A stretch of 64,000 bases of DNA. It comes from Thalassospira tepidiphila MCCC 1A03514 (GTDB lineage: Bacteria > Pseudomonadota > Alphaproteobacteria > Rhodospirillales > Thalassospiraceae). Shown here piece after piece: positions 27,874 to 36,645 of this stretch. How positions within the stretch are numbered: the first letter of the stretch is position 1; each line of letters starts with the position of its first letter. The notes under the pieces were generated by a model that was given only the letters and a program-made list of their open reading frames with translations, made no database searches and was not told where the DNA came from. The stretch spans positions 335,893 through 399,892 of the forward strand of contig NZ_JPVZ01000004.1 of assembly GCF_001662875.1 (NCBI RefSeq), written 5' to 3'. A program made the translations under genes and the position numbers.

Positions 27874-28475
27874 CCGGGGGGCCTGCACATAATTGCAGAT
27901 CAGGATATGGCCTTTTGGTCCTCGTCGTCGGCCCAAGTGGTGTTGGCAAGGACACCCTTCTCGATGCAGCACGCGAAAGACTTGCCCAAGACAAGCATTT
28001 CTGCTTTCCACGGCGCTGCATCACCCGCCCGGCCGGATCGGTTGGGGAGACACACATCCCCGTTCGGCCCGAGGATTTCGGGCAAATGGCACGTCAGGGC
28101 GCGTTCCTGTTGAGCTGGATGGCCCATGATCTGGGCTACGGCATCCCGCGCCATGTTCTTGGCGAGGTCGAGGCGGGCAAAACCGTCATCGTCAATGTAT
28201 CGCGCAGCGTCATTAGCGATGCCTGTGCCCTTGTCGGGCAAAAAAACGTCCGGGTGATCAGCATCCGTGCCAGCAGCGAGGCATTGCGCAAACGGCTTAA
28301 AGCCCGTGGGCGTGAAGATGCCCTTGATATCGAACGCCGGCTTGCGCGCGCATCCGCCTATCAGGTTGACGGCGATCATGTTGTTCATGTTGATAATGAT
28401 ACCGATCTTGAAACCGGCATCGCGCGTTTTATCCACGCAATTGAGATGCCACAATCGATTGCAAACCGCGCCTGA
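27870..28475 (+). CDS. phnN: ribose 1,5-bisphosphate phosphokinase PhnN
   Basis: 201 aa, guanylate-kinase-like P-loop protein: VGPSGVGKDTLLDAARERL near residue 20, FPRRCITRPAG, and LSWMAHDLGYGIP. It phosphorylates ribose 1,5-bisphosphate to PRPP, the last step that returns the ribose from C-P lyase action to metabolism. The last gene of the phnG-N operon; phnP and phnO are not found in the window. A bidirectional terminator follows. Confidence 0.95.
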   Translation: MTGGPAHNCRSGYGLLVLVVGPSGVGKDTLLDAARERLAQDKHFCFPRRCITRPAGSVGETHIPVRPEDFGQMARQGAFLLSWMAHDLGYGIPRHVLGEVEAGKTVIVNVSRSVISDACALVGQKNVRVISIRASSEALRKRLKARGREDALDIERRLARASAYQVDGDHVVHVDNDTDLETGIARFIHAIEMPQSIANRA

Positions 28476-28493
28476 GACAGTTTGAAACACCCC

Positions 28494-28525
28494 AAAATGC
28501 TGCACCTTAAAAGCGCAGCATTTTT
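28494..28525. terminator. bidirectional terminator between converging phn operons
   Basis: AAAATGCTGC (28494-28503) pairs with GCAGCATTTT (28515-28524) with T-runs on both strands. It overlaps the stop codon of the DUF1045 gene. Confidence 0.82.
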
Positions 28526-29225
28526 ATCCAGCCAATGGGAAGCGTTTCAGCAATCTGAACGGCTTCTGATCACCCGGATCACCAAACAAACAGACTTCGC
28601 GAACGGTAAATGGTTCCTGACACAGCGGCGCGACCAACCCTGACAGTGCCGCCTTGAAGCGATCAACCTGCTCGTCTGACAGCTTGTTGGTCAATGTTAG
28701 ATGGAAGCGGAATTCTTCCATGACATAGGGATAGCCCCAGCGCACAAGATAGGCTTCCTGCCGATCCGTCAGACCGCTAGCACGGCGCTTGTTCATTGCC
28801 GCTTCGTCTTCGGGCTGGCGAAAGTCATCGAGTTCGCGCACAAGCGTTGCCGCAAGGTCAGCCAATTCTGCGACCGGTTCGGTCGGAACAAGTGCCAGAA
28901 AACGACCAATTGCCTTTAAGACCAGGTGCCCGCACGTTACCGGTGCAGTCGTTTTGCAAAGGCGCGAAACGGCTGCTTCCAGATCGCCACGATCCATACC
29001 GCTTGGCAGTGCGAATGGCGGTTTCAGAGTACCATGAAAGCCGTATCGGCTTGGCGACGTGGTTGCCGCCACAATCTCGGCTTCTGTCAGGCCCGCACCA
29101 GTTGGACGGGCCAACTGGTTTCCGGTTTCCGGATCACGCCCCAGCCAGGCATTGCCAAACTGCCCCAACGCGCTTTGCGGTTCTGGCGCATAATAAAGCG
29201 CGTAGCGTTGATATTGGTCGGTCAT
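28524..29225 (-). CDS. DUF1045 phosphonate-operon protein, 2H-phosphoesterase-like
   Basis: 233 aa from ATG 29225 (MTDQYQRYALYYAPEP). It matches the DUF1045 / putative phosphonate metabolism protein family. Two H-x-(T)-type motifs are visible, FHGTLKPPF (about residues 59-67) and FRFHLTLTNKL (about 172-182), as in 2H phosphoesterases that open cyclic phosphates. Since phnP, which opens the cyclic ribose 1,2-phosphate made by PhnJ, is not found here, this protein may do that step; this is inference. It is the last gene of the phnCDE transcript. Confidence 0.85.
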   Translation of the reverse strand: MTDQYQRYALYYAPEPQSALGQFGNAWLGRDPETGNQLARPTGAGLTEAEIVAATTSPSRYGFHGTLKPPFALPSGMDRGDLEAAVSRLCKTTAPVTCGHLVLKAIGRFLALVPTEPVAELADLAATLVRELDDFRQPEDEAAMNKRRASGLTDRQEAYLVRWGYPYVMEEFRFHLTLTNKLSDEQVDRFKAALSGLVAPLCQEPFTVREVCLFGDPGDQKPFRLLKRFPLAG

Positions 29226-29320
29226 GAGTGAACTCTGGAAACGGGTGACGTGGCGAGAAACGCCGAAGGTTAGCAGCTTAGCCTTCGGCATCCATCAAAT
29301 CATTGGGAAATATTGATCGG

Positions 29321-29968
29321 TTAAACCGTATCGTATTTCAGGCAAAAGTCACGCACCGGAAGCGTTCGGAAATCCTGCAACCTTTCGCGCAGCATTTCAT
29401 GCGACCAATCCCACCAGCGAATGCGCAACAGGGCATCGACGATGTCTGCCTCAAACCGGGGTCGGAGGGGGGCTGCGGGAATACCCGTCACAATCGTGTA
29501 GGGCGCGACATCCTTGGTAACCACCGCACCGGACCCAACCACCGAACCAATGCCGATAGTCACACCACCCTGCACAATCGCGCCATGCCCAATCCAGACA
29601 TCGTGTTCAAGTCGAACGCGTTTTTCACGCCGCCAGTCAAAAAACGCCGGGTCGTCTTCGCCCAGTTCATAGGCGCTGGAGCGATATTGGAAATGATGCA
29701 TCGACGCCCGGTCCATCGGATGCTGTCCTGGGTTGATCCGGGTATGGGCGGCGATATTTACGAACTTGCCGATATCGGAATAGATGATCTCGCTGTCATT
29801 CACGACATAGGAATAATCATCCATTCTCGTTTCGCGCACCGAGGTCCGTGCACCGACTTCGGTCCAGATCCCCATTTCGCAATCAACGACAATCGCTGTT
29901 TGGTCAATCGTGGGCTGTTCCGACAATGCCTTCATTGCCGGTTTGGCCTGCGTAATCGAAAACGCCAT
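29321..29968 (-). CDS. hexapeptide-repeat acetyltransferase of the phn cluster
   Basis: 215 aa with left-handed beta-helix hexapeptides ([20 protein letters not shown] near the start; [34 protein letters not shown] near residues 132-165), and a conserved [18 protein letters not shown] segment. It matches the phosphonate-metabolism transferase family often found in phn operons and related to xenobiotic/chloramphenicol-type acetyltransferases. It may acetylate aminoalkylphosphonates in the way PhnO does in E. coli, which is not present here; the substrate is not shown. It starts 2 bp after phnE. Confidence 0.87.
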   Translation of the reverse strand: MAFSITQAKPAMKALSEQPTIDQTAIVVDCEMGIWTEVGARTSVRETRMDDYSYVVNDSEIIYSDIGKFVNIAAHTRINPGQHPMDRASMHHFQYRSSAYELGEDDPAFFDWRREKRVRLEHDVWIGHGAIVQGGVTIGIGSVVGSGAVVTKDVAPYTIVTGIPAAPLRPRFEADIVDALLRIRWWDWSHEMLRERLQDFRTLPVRDFCLKYDTV

Positions 29969-29970
29969 GA

Positions 29971-30783
29971 TCAGGTCACCAGTTTGCGCAGACGCTGGGA
30001 CACCATATCAAGCAGGCTGACCGAGATAATGATGATGATCATGACTGCCGCTGTTTCCGCGTAATAGAAGCCACGGATATATTCCCAAAGCACCATGCCG
30101 ATACCACCGGCCCCAACAATGCCCAGCACAGTCGCCGAACGCACGTTGCTCTCGAAACGATAGAGCGAATAGGAAATCCACAACGGCAAGACCTGCGGGA
30201 TCACACCAAAGATGACTTCCTGAAGCGCATTGGCACCCGTTGCGCGAATGCCTTCGACCGGTTCGGGGTCAATTGCTTCGACCGCCTCGGAAAACAGTTT
30301 GGCCAGAACGCCCGTGGTGTGGATCCAAAGCGCCAGGACACCGGCAAACGGGCCAAGGCCGACCGCGACCACAAACAACATGGCAAAGACCATTTCGTTG
30401 ATCGCGCGGAAAGAATCCATCAGGCGGCGTACCGGCTGATAGACCCAGACAGGGACGATATTTTCAGAAGAAAGAATACCAAACGGGATCGAGCAAACGA
30501 TGGAAAGTGCTGTGCCCCAGATCGCAATCTGGATGGTGATCCACATTTCTGCGACATACATCTTCCACATCAGGAAGTCGGGCGGGAAGAAGCCCTCGGC
30601 GAAGTCGACCATGTTGCCGCTGTTTTCAAACAGCGCCATCGGGCGCATATCTGCACCTTCCCACGACATGGCCAGAAGTCCAAGGATGATCGCCCAAAGC
30701 AGGAAGCTCGATGCCGACCGCTTAAGGTCACGCGGCGGAAGCTCCGTTGCGACAGATGATGTCGAAGAAATGCTGCTGTTCAT
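29971..30783 (-). CDS. phnE: phosphonate ABC transporter permease PhnE
   Basis: 270 aa with about six membrane helices. The inner-membrane transport signature is seen in [45 protein letters not shown] followed by the EAA-type loop ([23 protein letters not shown]). Forms the channel for the PhnCDE importer. It is separated from phnD by 68 bp containing a stem-loop, while the acetyltransferase gene follows after 2 bp. Confidence 0.95.
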   Translation of the reverse strand: MNSSISSTSSVATELPPRDLKRSASSFLLWAIILGLLAMSWEGADMRPMALFENSGNMVDFAEGFFPPDFLMWKMYVAEMWITIQIAIWGTALSIVCSIPFGILSSENIVPVWVYQPVRRLMDSFRAINEMVFAMLFVVAVGLGPFAGVLALWIHTTGVLAKLFSEAVEAIDPEPVEGIRATGANALQEVIFGVIPQVLPLWISYSLYRFESNVRSATVLGIVGAGGIGMVLWEYIRGFYYAETAAVMIIIIISVSLLDMVSQRLRKLVT

Positions 30784-30810
30784 CGTTCAAATCCCGGAAT
30801 TAAAAGCAAA

Positions 30811-30839
30811 CAGGGAGCGCACCTTTGATGCACTCCCTG
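30811..30839 (-). terminator. intercistronic stem-loop after phnD
   Basis: On the minus strand CAGGGAGTGCA pairs with TGCGCTCCCTG (11 bp, one G-U) followed by TTTGCTTTTAATT. It starts 13 bp past the phnD stop and probably attenuates transcription into phnE so that the binding protein is made in excess. Confidence 0.72.
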
Positions 30840-30851
30840 TCGAAAAGTTGG

Positions 30852-31868
30852 TTACTGGTAGGCAACCAGGATGTCGAGTTCAGCAAGTTTCTTGTCGATC
30901 TCGGCAACGCGTTCTGCTTTTTCTTCAGCAGAAAGTTCTTCGGTGTTCTGGATTTTCAGTTTGTCCTTGAACAGGGCCAGCTGACGGATCGGATAAAGCT
31001 GTGCGTTCGAGCTTTCCATGAAGAGGCCCATGCCATCGGAGTTGTTGGCTAGAACTTCCTTGGCGCTTTCAACATCGCCGAAACGACCGTAACCAAGGAA
31101 GAATGCCTTGATTTCGGATTTCAGTTCGCGCGACAGGTCTTTACGGTAAACCATCGGGTCAGACGGGATCAGCGGCGAGGTCCAGATGACTTTGACCTTG
31201 TCGGTGATTTCCGGCTTGTTCATTTTGGTACGGCCAAGCTGCTCGGAGTTGTTGGCAGCAACATCAACCTGCTTGTTGGCAGTCGCCATCAGGTTGGTTT
31301 CGTGGTTGGCGTTACGAACAGTCTTGAAGCATTCCTTCGGATCAACGCCGTTTTTGGCAAAGACATAATAGGACGGAACCAGGAAGCCCGAGGTCGAGTT
31401 CGGATCACCGATACCGAAGTTCAGCGAACCATCACATTTCAGCATGTCTTCAAGGGTTTTGACCTTGTCGTTATCTGCCTGGGTGATGATGTGGGAATAG
31501 TAACCGTTCGAACCATCGGATTTGGAGGTCTGAACGAAGACTTCGCCACCGGCGCGGTCAACGGCTTCCATTGCCGACTTGTTACCGAACCAGCCAACAT
31601 GGACCTTGCCAAAGCGCATGCCTTCGATGATGCCGGCATAATCCGGTGCAAAGAATGCCTCGACGTCTTTGCCAAGAGCTTCTTCCATGTCATCGATCAG
31701 CGGCTGCCACTGAGCTTTGAGATTGGAGGTAGATTCGGTCGAAATGATACCGAAAACGATGGTTTCCGGATCCTGTTCGAGCGGCTTGAATTCAACATCG
31801 GCCTTGGCAACGACGGATGCCAGCATCGTGGCCGCAAATGCTGCGGATGCAATTGTCTTAACGTTCAT
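30852..31868 (-). CDS. phnD: phosphonate-binding protein PhnD
   Basis: 338 aa from ATG 31868 with GGGGAC upstream. Signal peptide MNVKTIASAAFAATMLASVVAKA. The mature protein shows PhnD features: IVFGIISTESTSNLKAQWQPLIDDME at its N-terminus, FFAPDYAGIIEGMRFGKVHVGWFGNKSAMEAV, and NFGIGDPNSTSGFLVPSYYVFAKNGVDP. It binds phosphonates in the periplasm for PhnCE. The long frame upstream (to 32018) overlaps phnC and is not used. Confidence 0.96.
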   Translation of the reverse strand: MNVKTIASAAFAATMLASVVAKADVEFKPLEQDPETIVFGIISTESTSNLKAQWQPLIDDMEEALGKDVEAFFAPDYAGIIEGMRFGKVHVGWFGNKSAMEAVDRAGGEVFVQTSKSDGSNGYYSHIITQADNDKVKTLEDMLKCDGSLNFGIGDPNSTSGFLVPSYYVFAKNGVDPKECFKTVRNANHETNLMATANKQVDVAANNSEQLGRTKMNKPEITDKVKVIWTSPLIPSDPMVYRKDLSRELKSEIKAFFLGYGRFGDVESAKEVLANNSDGMGLFMESSNAQLYPIRQLALFKDKLKIQNTEELSAEEKAERVAEIDKKLAELDILVAYQ

Positions 31869-31938
31869 AAGAAGTCCCCTGTCAGAATAGATTTCGACAT
31901 GTTTCGAGAAGGTAAGGCAGTCATGACAACTGGCCCGG

Positions 31939-32784
31939 CTAGCTTGTTGCGACAGCCAGGTCCTTTTCTGCGATGGGCCGTGCAACGGGCTCTGCGGCCT
32001 TTGCCGCACCATCGGCAAAAAGTTCGGAAGAATGTTCGCCGTAAAGTTCCTGAAGGAATTGCGGCGTCAGTTCGCTTGACGGTCCGTCAAAAACGACTTC
32101 ACCATCGCGCATGGCGATGGTGCGTTTGCAGTAGTCTTTTGCGTAATCAACCTGATGAAGCGATACGATGACGGTGACGTTGTCTTCGCGGTTTACGCGA
32201 TCAAGCGTGTTCATCACCTTGCGGGACGATGCCGGATCAAGCGATGCAATCGGCTCGTCAGCAAGAATAAGTCGGGCGCCCTGGGTTATGGTGCGTGCAA
32301 TCGCCGCGCGCTGTTGCTGACCACCTGAAAGGTTCCGCGCCTTTTTCGACGCATGGGCATCAATGCCAACACGATGAAGCGCACTCATGGCGCGCATCTT
32401 TTCGGTTTTGGTAAACAGACCAAGCGAGCCGCGCCATGCCGGAACACGGCCCAAAAGCCCCATCAGGACGTTGGTCAGAACCGAAAGGCGGCTAACCAGA
32501 TTGAATTGCTGGAAAACAACACCAATCTCGGAGCGCACCTTGCGGGCACCGCGCGAAATCTTGCCATTTTCCTGAATGGTTTCACCAAACACGACGATCT
32601 TGCCGCCATCGCGATCACCGCGCAGCAAACCGGCAATATGACGGATCAGTGTGGATTTACCCGAACCCGATGCGCCAATCAGCGCCACCATCTCGCCTTC
32701 CCGCACCTGCAGTTTGACGCCGCTGAGCGCACGCTTGTCACGGGTAAAGCTTTTGTTCAGTCCAGAGATATCTACAACCAGCAT
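31939..32784 (-). CDS. phnC: phosphonate ABC transporter ATPase PhnC
   Basis: 281 aa from ATG 32784. Walker [15 protein letters not shown]-loop VFQQFNLV, signature LSGGQQQRAAIARTI, Walker B LILADEPIASLD, switch VSLHQVDYA. It energises phosphonate import. The last ~30 residues (after LYGEHSSELF) are an Ala/Glu-rich extension absent from the shortest PhnC proteins. First gene of the phnCDE-acetyltransferase-DUF1045 transcript; a candidate Pho box lies 64 bp upstream. Confidence 0.95.
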   Translation of the reverse strand: MLVVDISGLNKSFTRDKRALSGVKLQVREGEMVALIGASGSGKSTLIRHIAGLLRGDRDGGKIVVFGETIQENGKISRGARKVRSEIGVVFQQFNLVSRLSVLTNVLMGLLGRVPAWRGSLGLFTKTEKMRAMSALHRVGIDAHASKKARNLSGGQQQRAAIARTITQGARLILADEPIASLDPASSRKVMNTLDRVNREDNVTVIVSLHQVDYAKDYCKRTIAMRDGEVVFDGPSSELTPQFLQELYGEHSSELFADGAAKAAEPVARPIAEKDLAVATS

Positions 32785-32847
32785 CAAAAGAGTCGCCTGA
32801 ATGTGTTTCGCTGGATGAAGAAGCTACGCACAAACCGCGACTCTACG

Positions 32848-32865
32848 GTGACACTGATGTTACAG
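32848..32865 (-). promoter_or_regulatory. candidate Pho box upstream of phnC
   Basis: Minus-strand CTGTAACATCAGTGTCAC has the 7-4-7 layout of a Pho box, with three clear mismatches from the E. coli-type consensus (CTGTCAY repeats). It ends 64 bp before the phnC ATG. Confidence 0.55.
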
Positions 32866-32908
32866 TTCGATGATTACGCAGAGCATATCGCCCCGACAAC
32901 AATTAAAC

Positions 32909-32921
32909 TTGTCTATACATC
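32909..32921 (-). promoter_or_regulatory. candidate PhnF half-site upstream of phnC
   Basis: TGTATAGACAAG on the minus strand shares the 9-mer TGTATAGAC with one arm of the phnF-phnG palindrome. It lies about 130 bp upstream of phnC and above the Pho box. Only one conserved half is present. Confidence 0.45.
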
Positions 32922-33088
32922 AAGAATTAATCGAAGTATTCACCGGTAATTCCGACCTTATTTCTGTAACATTTTCAAAATTGCCAGCAAGCATTTGTCT
33001 GATGAATGTCCACTTTTAAAAATACAGAACAGTCAAACATTCCTCATCAACGATTTTGACACCGATACAGACGGATCGATCGCGAACT

Positions 33089-34084
33089 TTATTTAATTTG
33101 ACTGATGGTCTCCATGACGTCGTCTTCAATCTCAAGACCCTCCGCTTCGGCAAGTGCGCGTGCCTGCTTGCCGCGACGCCCGGGCAAACGAACGCCTTCT
33201 TCTGCGGCAATCTCGTTGGCAATATAGGCAAGGTGATCCATTACACCGACACCGCCGGTTGCCTTGGGATCAATGGCAATGATCAGTTGTCCAAGCGCAG
33301 GTGGCGCGCCTTTGTCATCAAAAAGCGACGAAGACTGGTGACCGAACTGTGCACCGGTAAGACCAGCCGCAAGAAGTTCCACCATCATCGCAAGTGCCGC
33401 GCCCTTGACCCCACCGGCCGGGATCATCGTGCCATCAATGGCTTTCACCGCATCGGTGGTCGGATTGCCATCCACATCAAGCGCCCAGTCATCGGGAATG
33501 GCGACACCCTTTTGCTTGGCGGCCATGATCTTGCCGCGCGCGACCTTTGAAAGCGCAAGGTCGATGATGATCGGATCACCGGCATCGCCAACCGGAACGC
33601 CAAAGGCAATCGGGTTTGTGCCAAACATCGGACGTCGGCCACCCCATGCCGCCATCGCTGCCGGGGCATTGGCAAACATCATCGCCGCCAATCCCTTTTC
33701 CGCCAGACGTTCGACCGTAAGCCCCATAACCCCCGCATGATGCGATCTGTGGATTGCGGCAATCGCAATACCCTGGGTGCGGGCCATGTCGGGCAAGTGA
33801 TCCATCATCAGATCCAGTGCCGGATAGGCAAATCCATGCTGCGCATCAATGCGCAAAACGCCAGGTGTCGGCTTTTCGAATATCGGGCTGATCATGCCAT
33901 CAACCTTGCCAACCTTTGCCTGCGCGCTATAGGCCGGTACGCGACGAAAACCGTGGCCCCCTTGTCCGGATGCCTCGGCGGTCACAAGTGCCGTTGCGAC
34001 CGAGGCCGCATTGTCTGCCCGCACATTGCAACGCATCAAAGTTTCGCACACAAGTGCGTGGGCATCTTTCACGGAAATCTTCAT
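33089..34084 (-). CDS. Ldh2 (malate/L-lactate/sulfolactate) family NAD(P)-dependent dehydrogenase
   Basis: 331 aa from ATG 34084, preceded by AAGGTTACC. The fold-specific motifs are HGFRRVPAYSAQAKVGKVD near residue 45, IAAIHRSHHAGVMGLTVERLAEKG near 115, and the GTNPIAFGVP motif at about 150. These define the type-2 malate/lactate dehydrogenase family, which is unrelated to Rossmann-fold LDH and includes malate, ureidoglycolate, 2,3-diketogulonate, sulfolactate and piperideine-carboxylate reductases. The substrate cannot be assigned. It is transcribed toward phnC but has its own 3' gap of 304 bp. Confidence 0.85.
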   Translation of the reverse strand: MKISVKDAHALVCETLMRCNVRADNAASVATALVTAEASGQGGHGFRRVPAYSAQAKVGKVDGMISPIFEKPTPGVLRIDAQHGFAYPALDLMMDHLPDMARTQGIAIAAIHRSHHAGVMGLTVERLAEKGLAAMMFANAPAAMAAWGGRRPMFGTNPIAFGVPVGDAGDPIIIDLALSKVARGKIMAAKQKGVAIPDDWALDVDGNPTTDAVKAIDGTMIPAGGVKGAALAMMVELLAAGLTGAQFGHQSSSLFDDKGAPPALGQLIIAIDPKATGGVGVMDHLAYIANEIAAEEGVRLPGRRGKQARALAEAEGLEIEDDVMETISQIK

Positions 34085-34317
34085 CGTCAGGTAACCTTGA
34101 TTTTCAAAGTGGGGCTTTGGAACCGGGAAACGGGCGCAAGGATCATGCGCCTGCAGGATCCGTAACATAGCCACAAGCCATCCCTGCGCGCAAAGCCGTT
34201 TTGGGTGCGACCAGAAGCGCCTTTGGCGCAAACGACTTTGAAAATATGATACCATCACCAGAATTTGCGAATAACAGGTTCGCGCGGGGGCCGCGCAAGC
34301 ATTACAGGAATTCAGAT

Positions 34318-34776
34318 ATGCGTCAGGTTAAACACAGGATCGTCTTGCCTTTGGCATTGGTGGCATTGGCATCACTTGCCGCCTGCGGCACCGCATCCAC
34401 AGGCAACATGACAACAGACTGGGCAAGTGTAACCGATCAGGAATGGCAACTGGTGCAGGTCATTGATGGCAACAGCACCCTTTCGCCGACCCCGCCTGTC
34501 ATGGCGACCGCGACATTTTCCAGCGATGACATGGTGTCAGGCAATGCAGGTTGCAATCAGTATTCAGGCAGTTACGAACAGGCGGGATCGTCACTGGGTG
34601 TCGCGCAGCTCGCCATGACACGAAAGATGTGTATCGCCGACAACGCCATGCAGATTGAAAATGCCTTTAGCGGTGCATTCGTCTTGGTCAGCAGTTGGGA
34701 CGTCATCAATGGGCACCTTGTTCTCAAGGACCAAGACGGCAACATGGTTATCGAGCTTACAAGCGCCGCACAATAA
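34318..34776 (+). CDS. META/HslJ-domain lipoprotein
   Basis: 152 aa from ATG 34318. The signal peptide ends in a lipobox LASLAAC with Cys23 as the lipidation site, so it is anchored in an outer or inner membrane. The mature part is a META domain: DQEWQLVQVIDGN, ATFSSDDMVSGNAGCNQYSGSYE, and LAMTRKMC. HslJ of this family is a heat-inducible outer-membrane protein linked to novobiocin resistance; otherwise function is unknown. Two cysteines (in GCNQY and RKMC) are conserved in the family. A terminator follows after 55 bp. Confidence 0.87.
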   Translation: MRQVKHRIVLPLALVALASLAACGTASTGNMTTDWASVTDQEWQLVQVIDGNSTLSPTPPVMATATFSSDDMVSGNAGCNQYSGSYEQAGSSLGVAQLAMTRKMCIADNAMQIENAFSGAFVLVSSWDVINGHLVLKDQDGNMVIELTSAAQ

Positions 34777-34830
34777 ACACATCGACATCGGCCACAAACC
34801 GCCAGCCGCATCACGTTTGCGCGAAATGAA

Positions 34831-34859
34831 AAAGGGGCACCAGTTGGCGCCCCTCTTCT
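34831..34859. terminator. bidirectional terminator between META lipoprotein and BCCT genes
   Basis: GGGGC-A-CC / GG-C-GCCCC with loop AGTT (34835-34854) flanked by an A4 run on the left and TCTTCTTT on the right. On the minus strand the stem is followed by TTTTTC, which suits the BCCT transcript. Confidence 0.75.
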
Positions 34860-34910
34860 TTGACCAGGTATCATAACCGCCAAACGGCTAGATACGCATA
34901 TGTCGATATT

Positions 34911-36581
34911 CTAGTCCTTACTGACCGTCGCTTCGGAATTGGCACCGACGGCCTTGGGTTCGGTCCGCAGACCCTGAATGATCGAATAGCAGGCCATCAG
35001 AAGGACAATCGCAAACGGGAAGCCGGTCGAAACCGCCATCGCCTGCAATGATCCAAGGCCACCACCCAGCAGCAATGCAATTGCAACCAGACCTTCGAAG
35101 GTGCACCAGAAGACGCGCTGCGGGACCGGTGCGTCGACCTTGCCGCCTGCGGTGATGGTATCAATCACAAGCGAGCCAGAGTCAGACGAGGTCACGAAGA
35201 ACACGATCACCAGAACGATCCCGATGAAGGACGTGATGGCTTGCAGCGGCAGCTGATCAAGCATGGTGAACAGTTTGATCGGAAGACCTGCTTCGGCAAT
35301 CGCCGTAACGCCTTCGGTTACCATATGCACGGCGGTGCCGCCAAAGGCCGTCATCCACAGAACACACACCAGTGACGGAATAATCAGAACGCAGGTGATG
35401 AATTCACGCACGGTACGACCACGCGAAACACGCGCAATGAACATGCCGACAAACGGTGACCAGGAAATCCACCACGCCCAATAGAAGGACGTCCAGCCCT
35501 GGCTGAAGTTGGCGTCTTCACGACCGACCGGATTGGAAAGTGCCGGAAGATATTGCGCATATGACAGCAGGCTTGAGAAGAAACCGGTGATGATTTCCAT
35601 CGTCGGACCAACCAGAACCACAAACAGCAACAGAAGTGCTGCAAGGATCATGTTGATTTCCGACAGACGTTTAACCCCGGCATCAAGTCCCGCCAGCACC
35701 GAAATAAGTGCAACACCGGTAATCCCGACAATCAGGAAAACCTTCGATGTATCGGAAACCGAAATGCCAAACAGGTAATCAAGCCCGGCATTGGCCTGTT
35801 CCGCACCGAAACCAAGCGAAGTTGCAAGACCAAACAGGGTCGCGAACACCGCCAGAATATCAATCAGGTGACCGGTCCAGCCCCACACACGTTCGCCAAA
35901 GATCGGATAGAAGATCGAACGAATGGTCAGCGGCAGGCCCTTGTTAAAGGAAAACAGCGCCAGTGCCAGTGCGACAGTGGCATAGATCGCCCATGGATGA
36001 AGACCCCAGTGGAAGATGGTCGCAGCCATGCCAAGATCAAATGCAGCATCAGCATCACCGGCGGCCGCACCAAGCGGCGCCCAGTCGGTACGAAGACCAT
36101 CTTCACCGACAGCAATTCCACCCATCGAGGATGTGAAGTGCGAAATCGGTTCTGACACACCATAGAACATAAGACCGATGCCCATGCCTGCAGCAAACAG
36201 CATGGCAAACCAGCCGGCATAGGAATAATCCGGTGTTGCATCCGCACCGCCAAGGCGCACACGGCCAAGCGGCGAGACAATCAGAAACAGACACAACACG
36301 ACAAATACGTTGGCAGCAGACAGGAAGAACCAGTCAAGCGACGATGTCAGCCAACCACGCAGGTCGTTGAACATCGGCCCGACACTTTCCTGAAAGGCCA
36401 GGGTGAGAAAGACGAATGCAACAATTGCAAGACCCGAAATCAGAAAGACCGGGTTATGGACATCCAGTCCAAATGGCCCGATCTCTGCTTGGATATTGTC
36501 TTGCCCGATTTCATATTCTGTATCAATCGGGTTCGCTGCACCGTCCGGGCTTTCAATGCCCGTGTCAGCTTCAGACCCCAT
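34911..36581 (-). CDS. BCCT-family betaine/carnitine/choline transporter
   Basis: 556 aa with about 12 membrane helices after a ~40-residue acidic N-terminus. The family signature is in MGIGLMFYGVSEPISHF near residue 135, and the substrate-site region SFYWAWWISWSPFVGMFIARVSRGRTVREF near 370 with its Trp-rich box. BCCT carriers import quaternary amines with Na+ or H+. The downstream half of this window encodes carnitine and betaine catabolism, so these are plausible substrates; osmoprotectant uptake is the alternative. The C-terminal cytoplasmic tail is short. It follows a universal stress protein gene by 64 bp and is probably co-transcribed. Confidence 0.94.
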   Translation of the reverse strand: MGSEADTGIESPDGAANPIDTEYEIGQDNIQAEIGPFGLDVHNPVFLISGLAIVAFVFLTLAFQESVGPMFNDLRGWLTSSLDWFFLSAANVFVVLCLFLIVSPLGRVRLGGADATPDYSYAGWFAMLFAAGMGIGLMFYGVSEPISHFTSSMGGIAVGEDGLRTDWAPLGAAAGDADAAFDLGMAATIFHWGLHPWAIYATVALALALFSFNKGLPLTIRSIFYPIFGERVWGWTGHLIDILAVFATLFGLATSLGFGAEQANAGLDYLFGISVSDTSKVFLIVGITGVALISVLAGLDAGVKRLSEINMILAALLLLFVVLVGPTMEIITGFFSSLLSYAQYLPALSNPVGREDANFSQGWTSFYWAWWISWSPFVGMFIARVSRGRTVREFITCVLIIPSLVCVLWMTAFGGTAVHMVTEGVTAIAEAGLPIKLFTMLDQLPLQAITSFIGIVLVIVFFVTSSDSGSLVIDTITAGGKVDAPVPQRVFWCTFEGLVAIALLLGGGLGSLQAMAVSTGFPFAIVLLMACYSIIQGLRTEPKAVGANSEATVSKD

Positions 36582-36645
36582 TTGAAACTCCCTAGGTTAA
36601 ATGAATATACAGCTACCCCTAGCCGTAAAGGTTCGTCCGCATCCT

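Larger units (their letters stand above)
32785..33088. other. 304-bp upstream region of phnC
   Basis: Contains the candidate Pho box and PhnF half-site described separately, and an AT-rich stretch (about 32900-33020). The Ldh2-family gene on the same strand ends at 33089. No coding sequence is seen. Confidence 0.6.
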
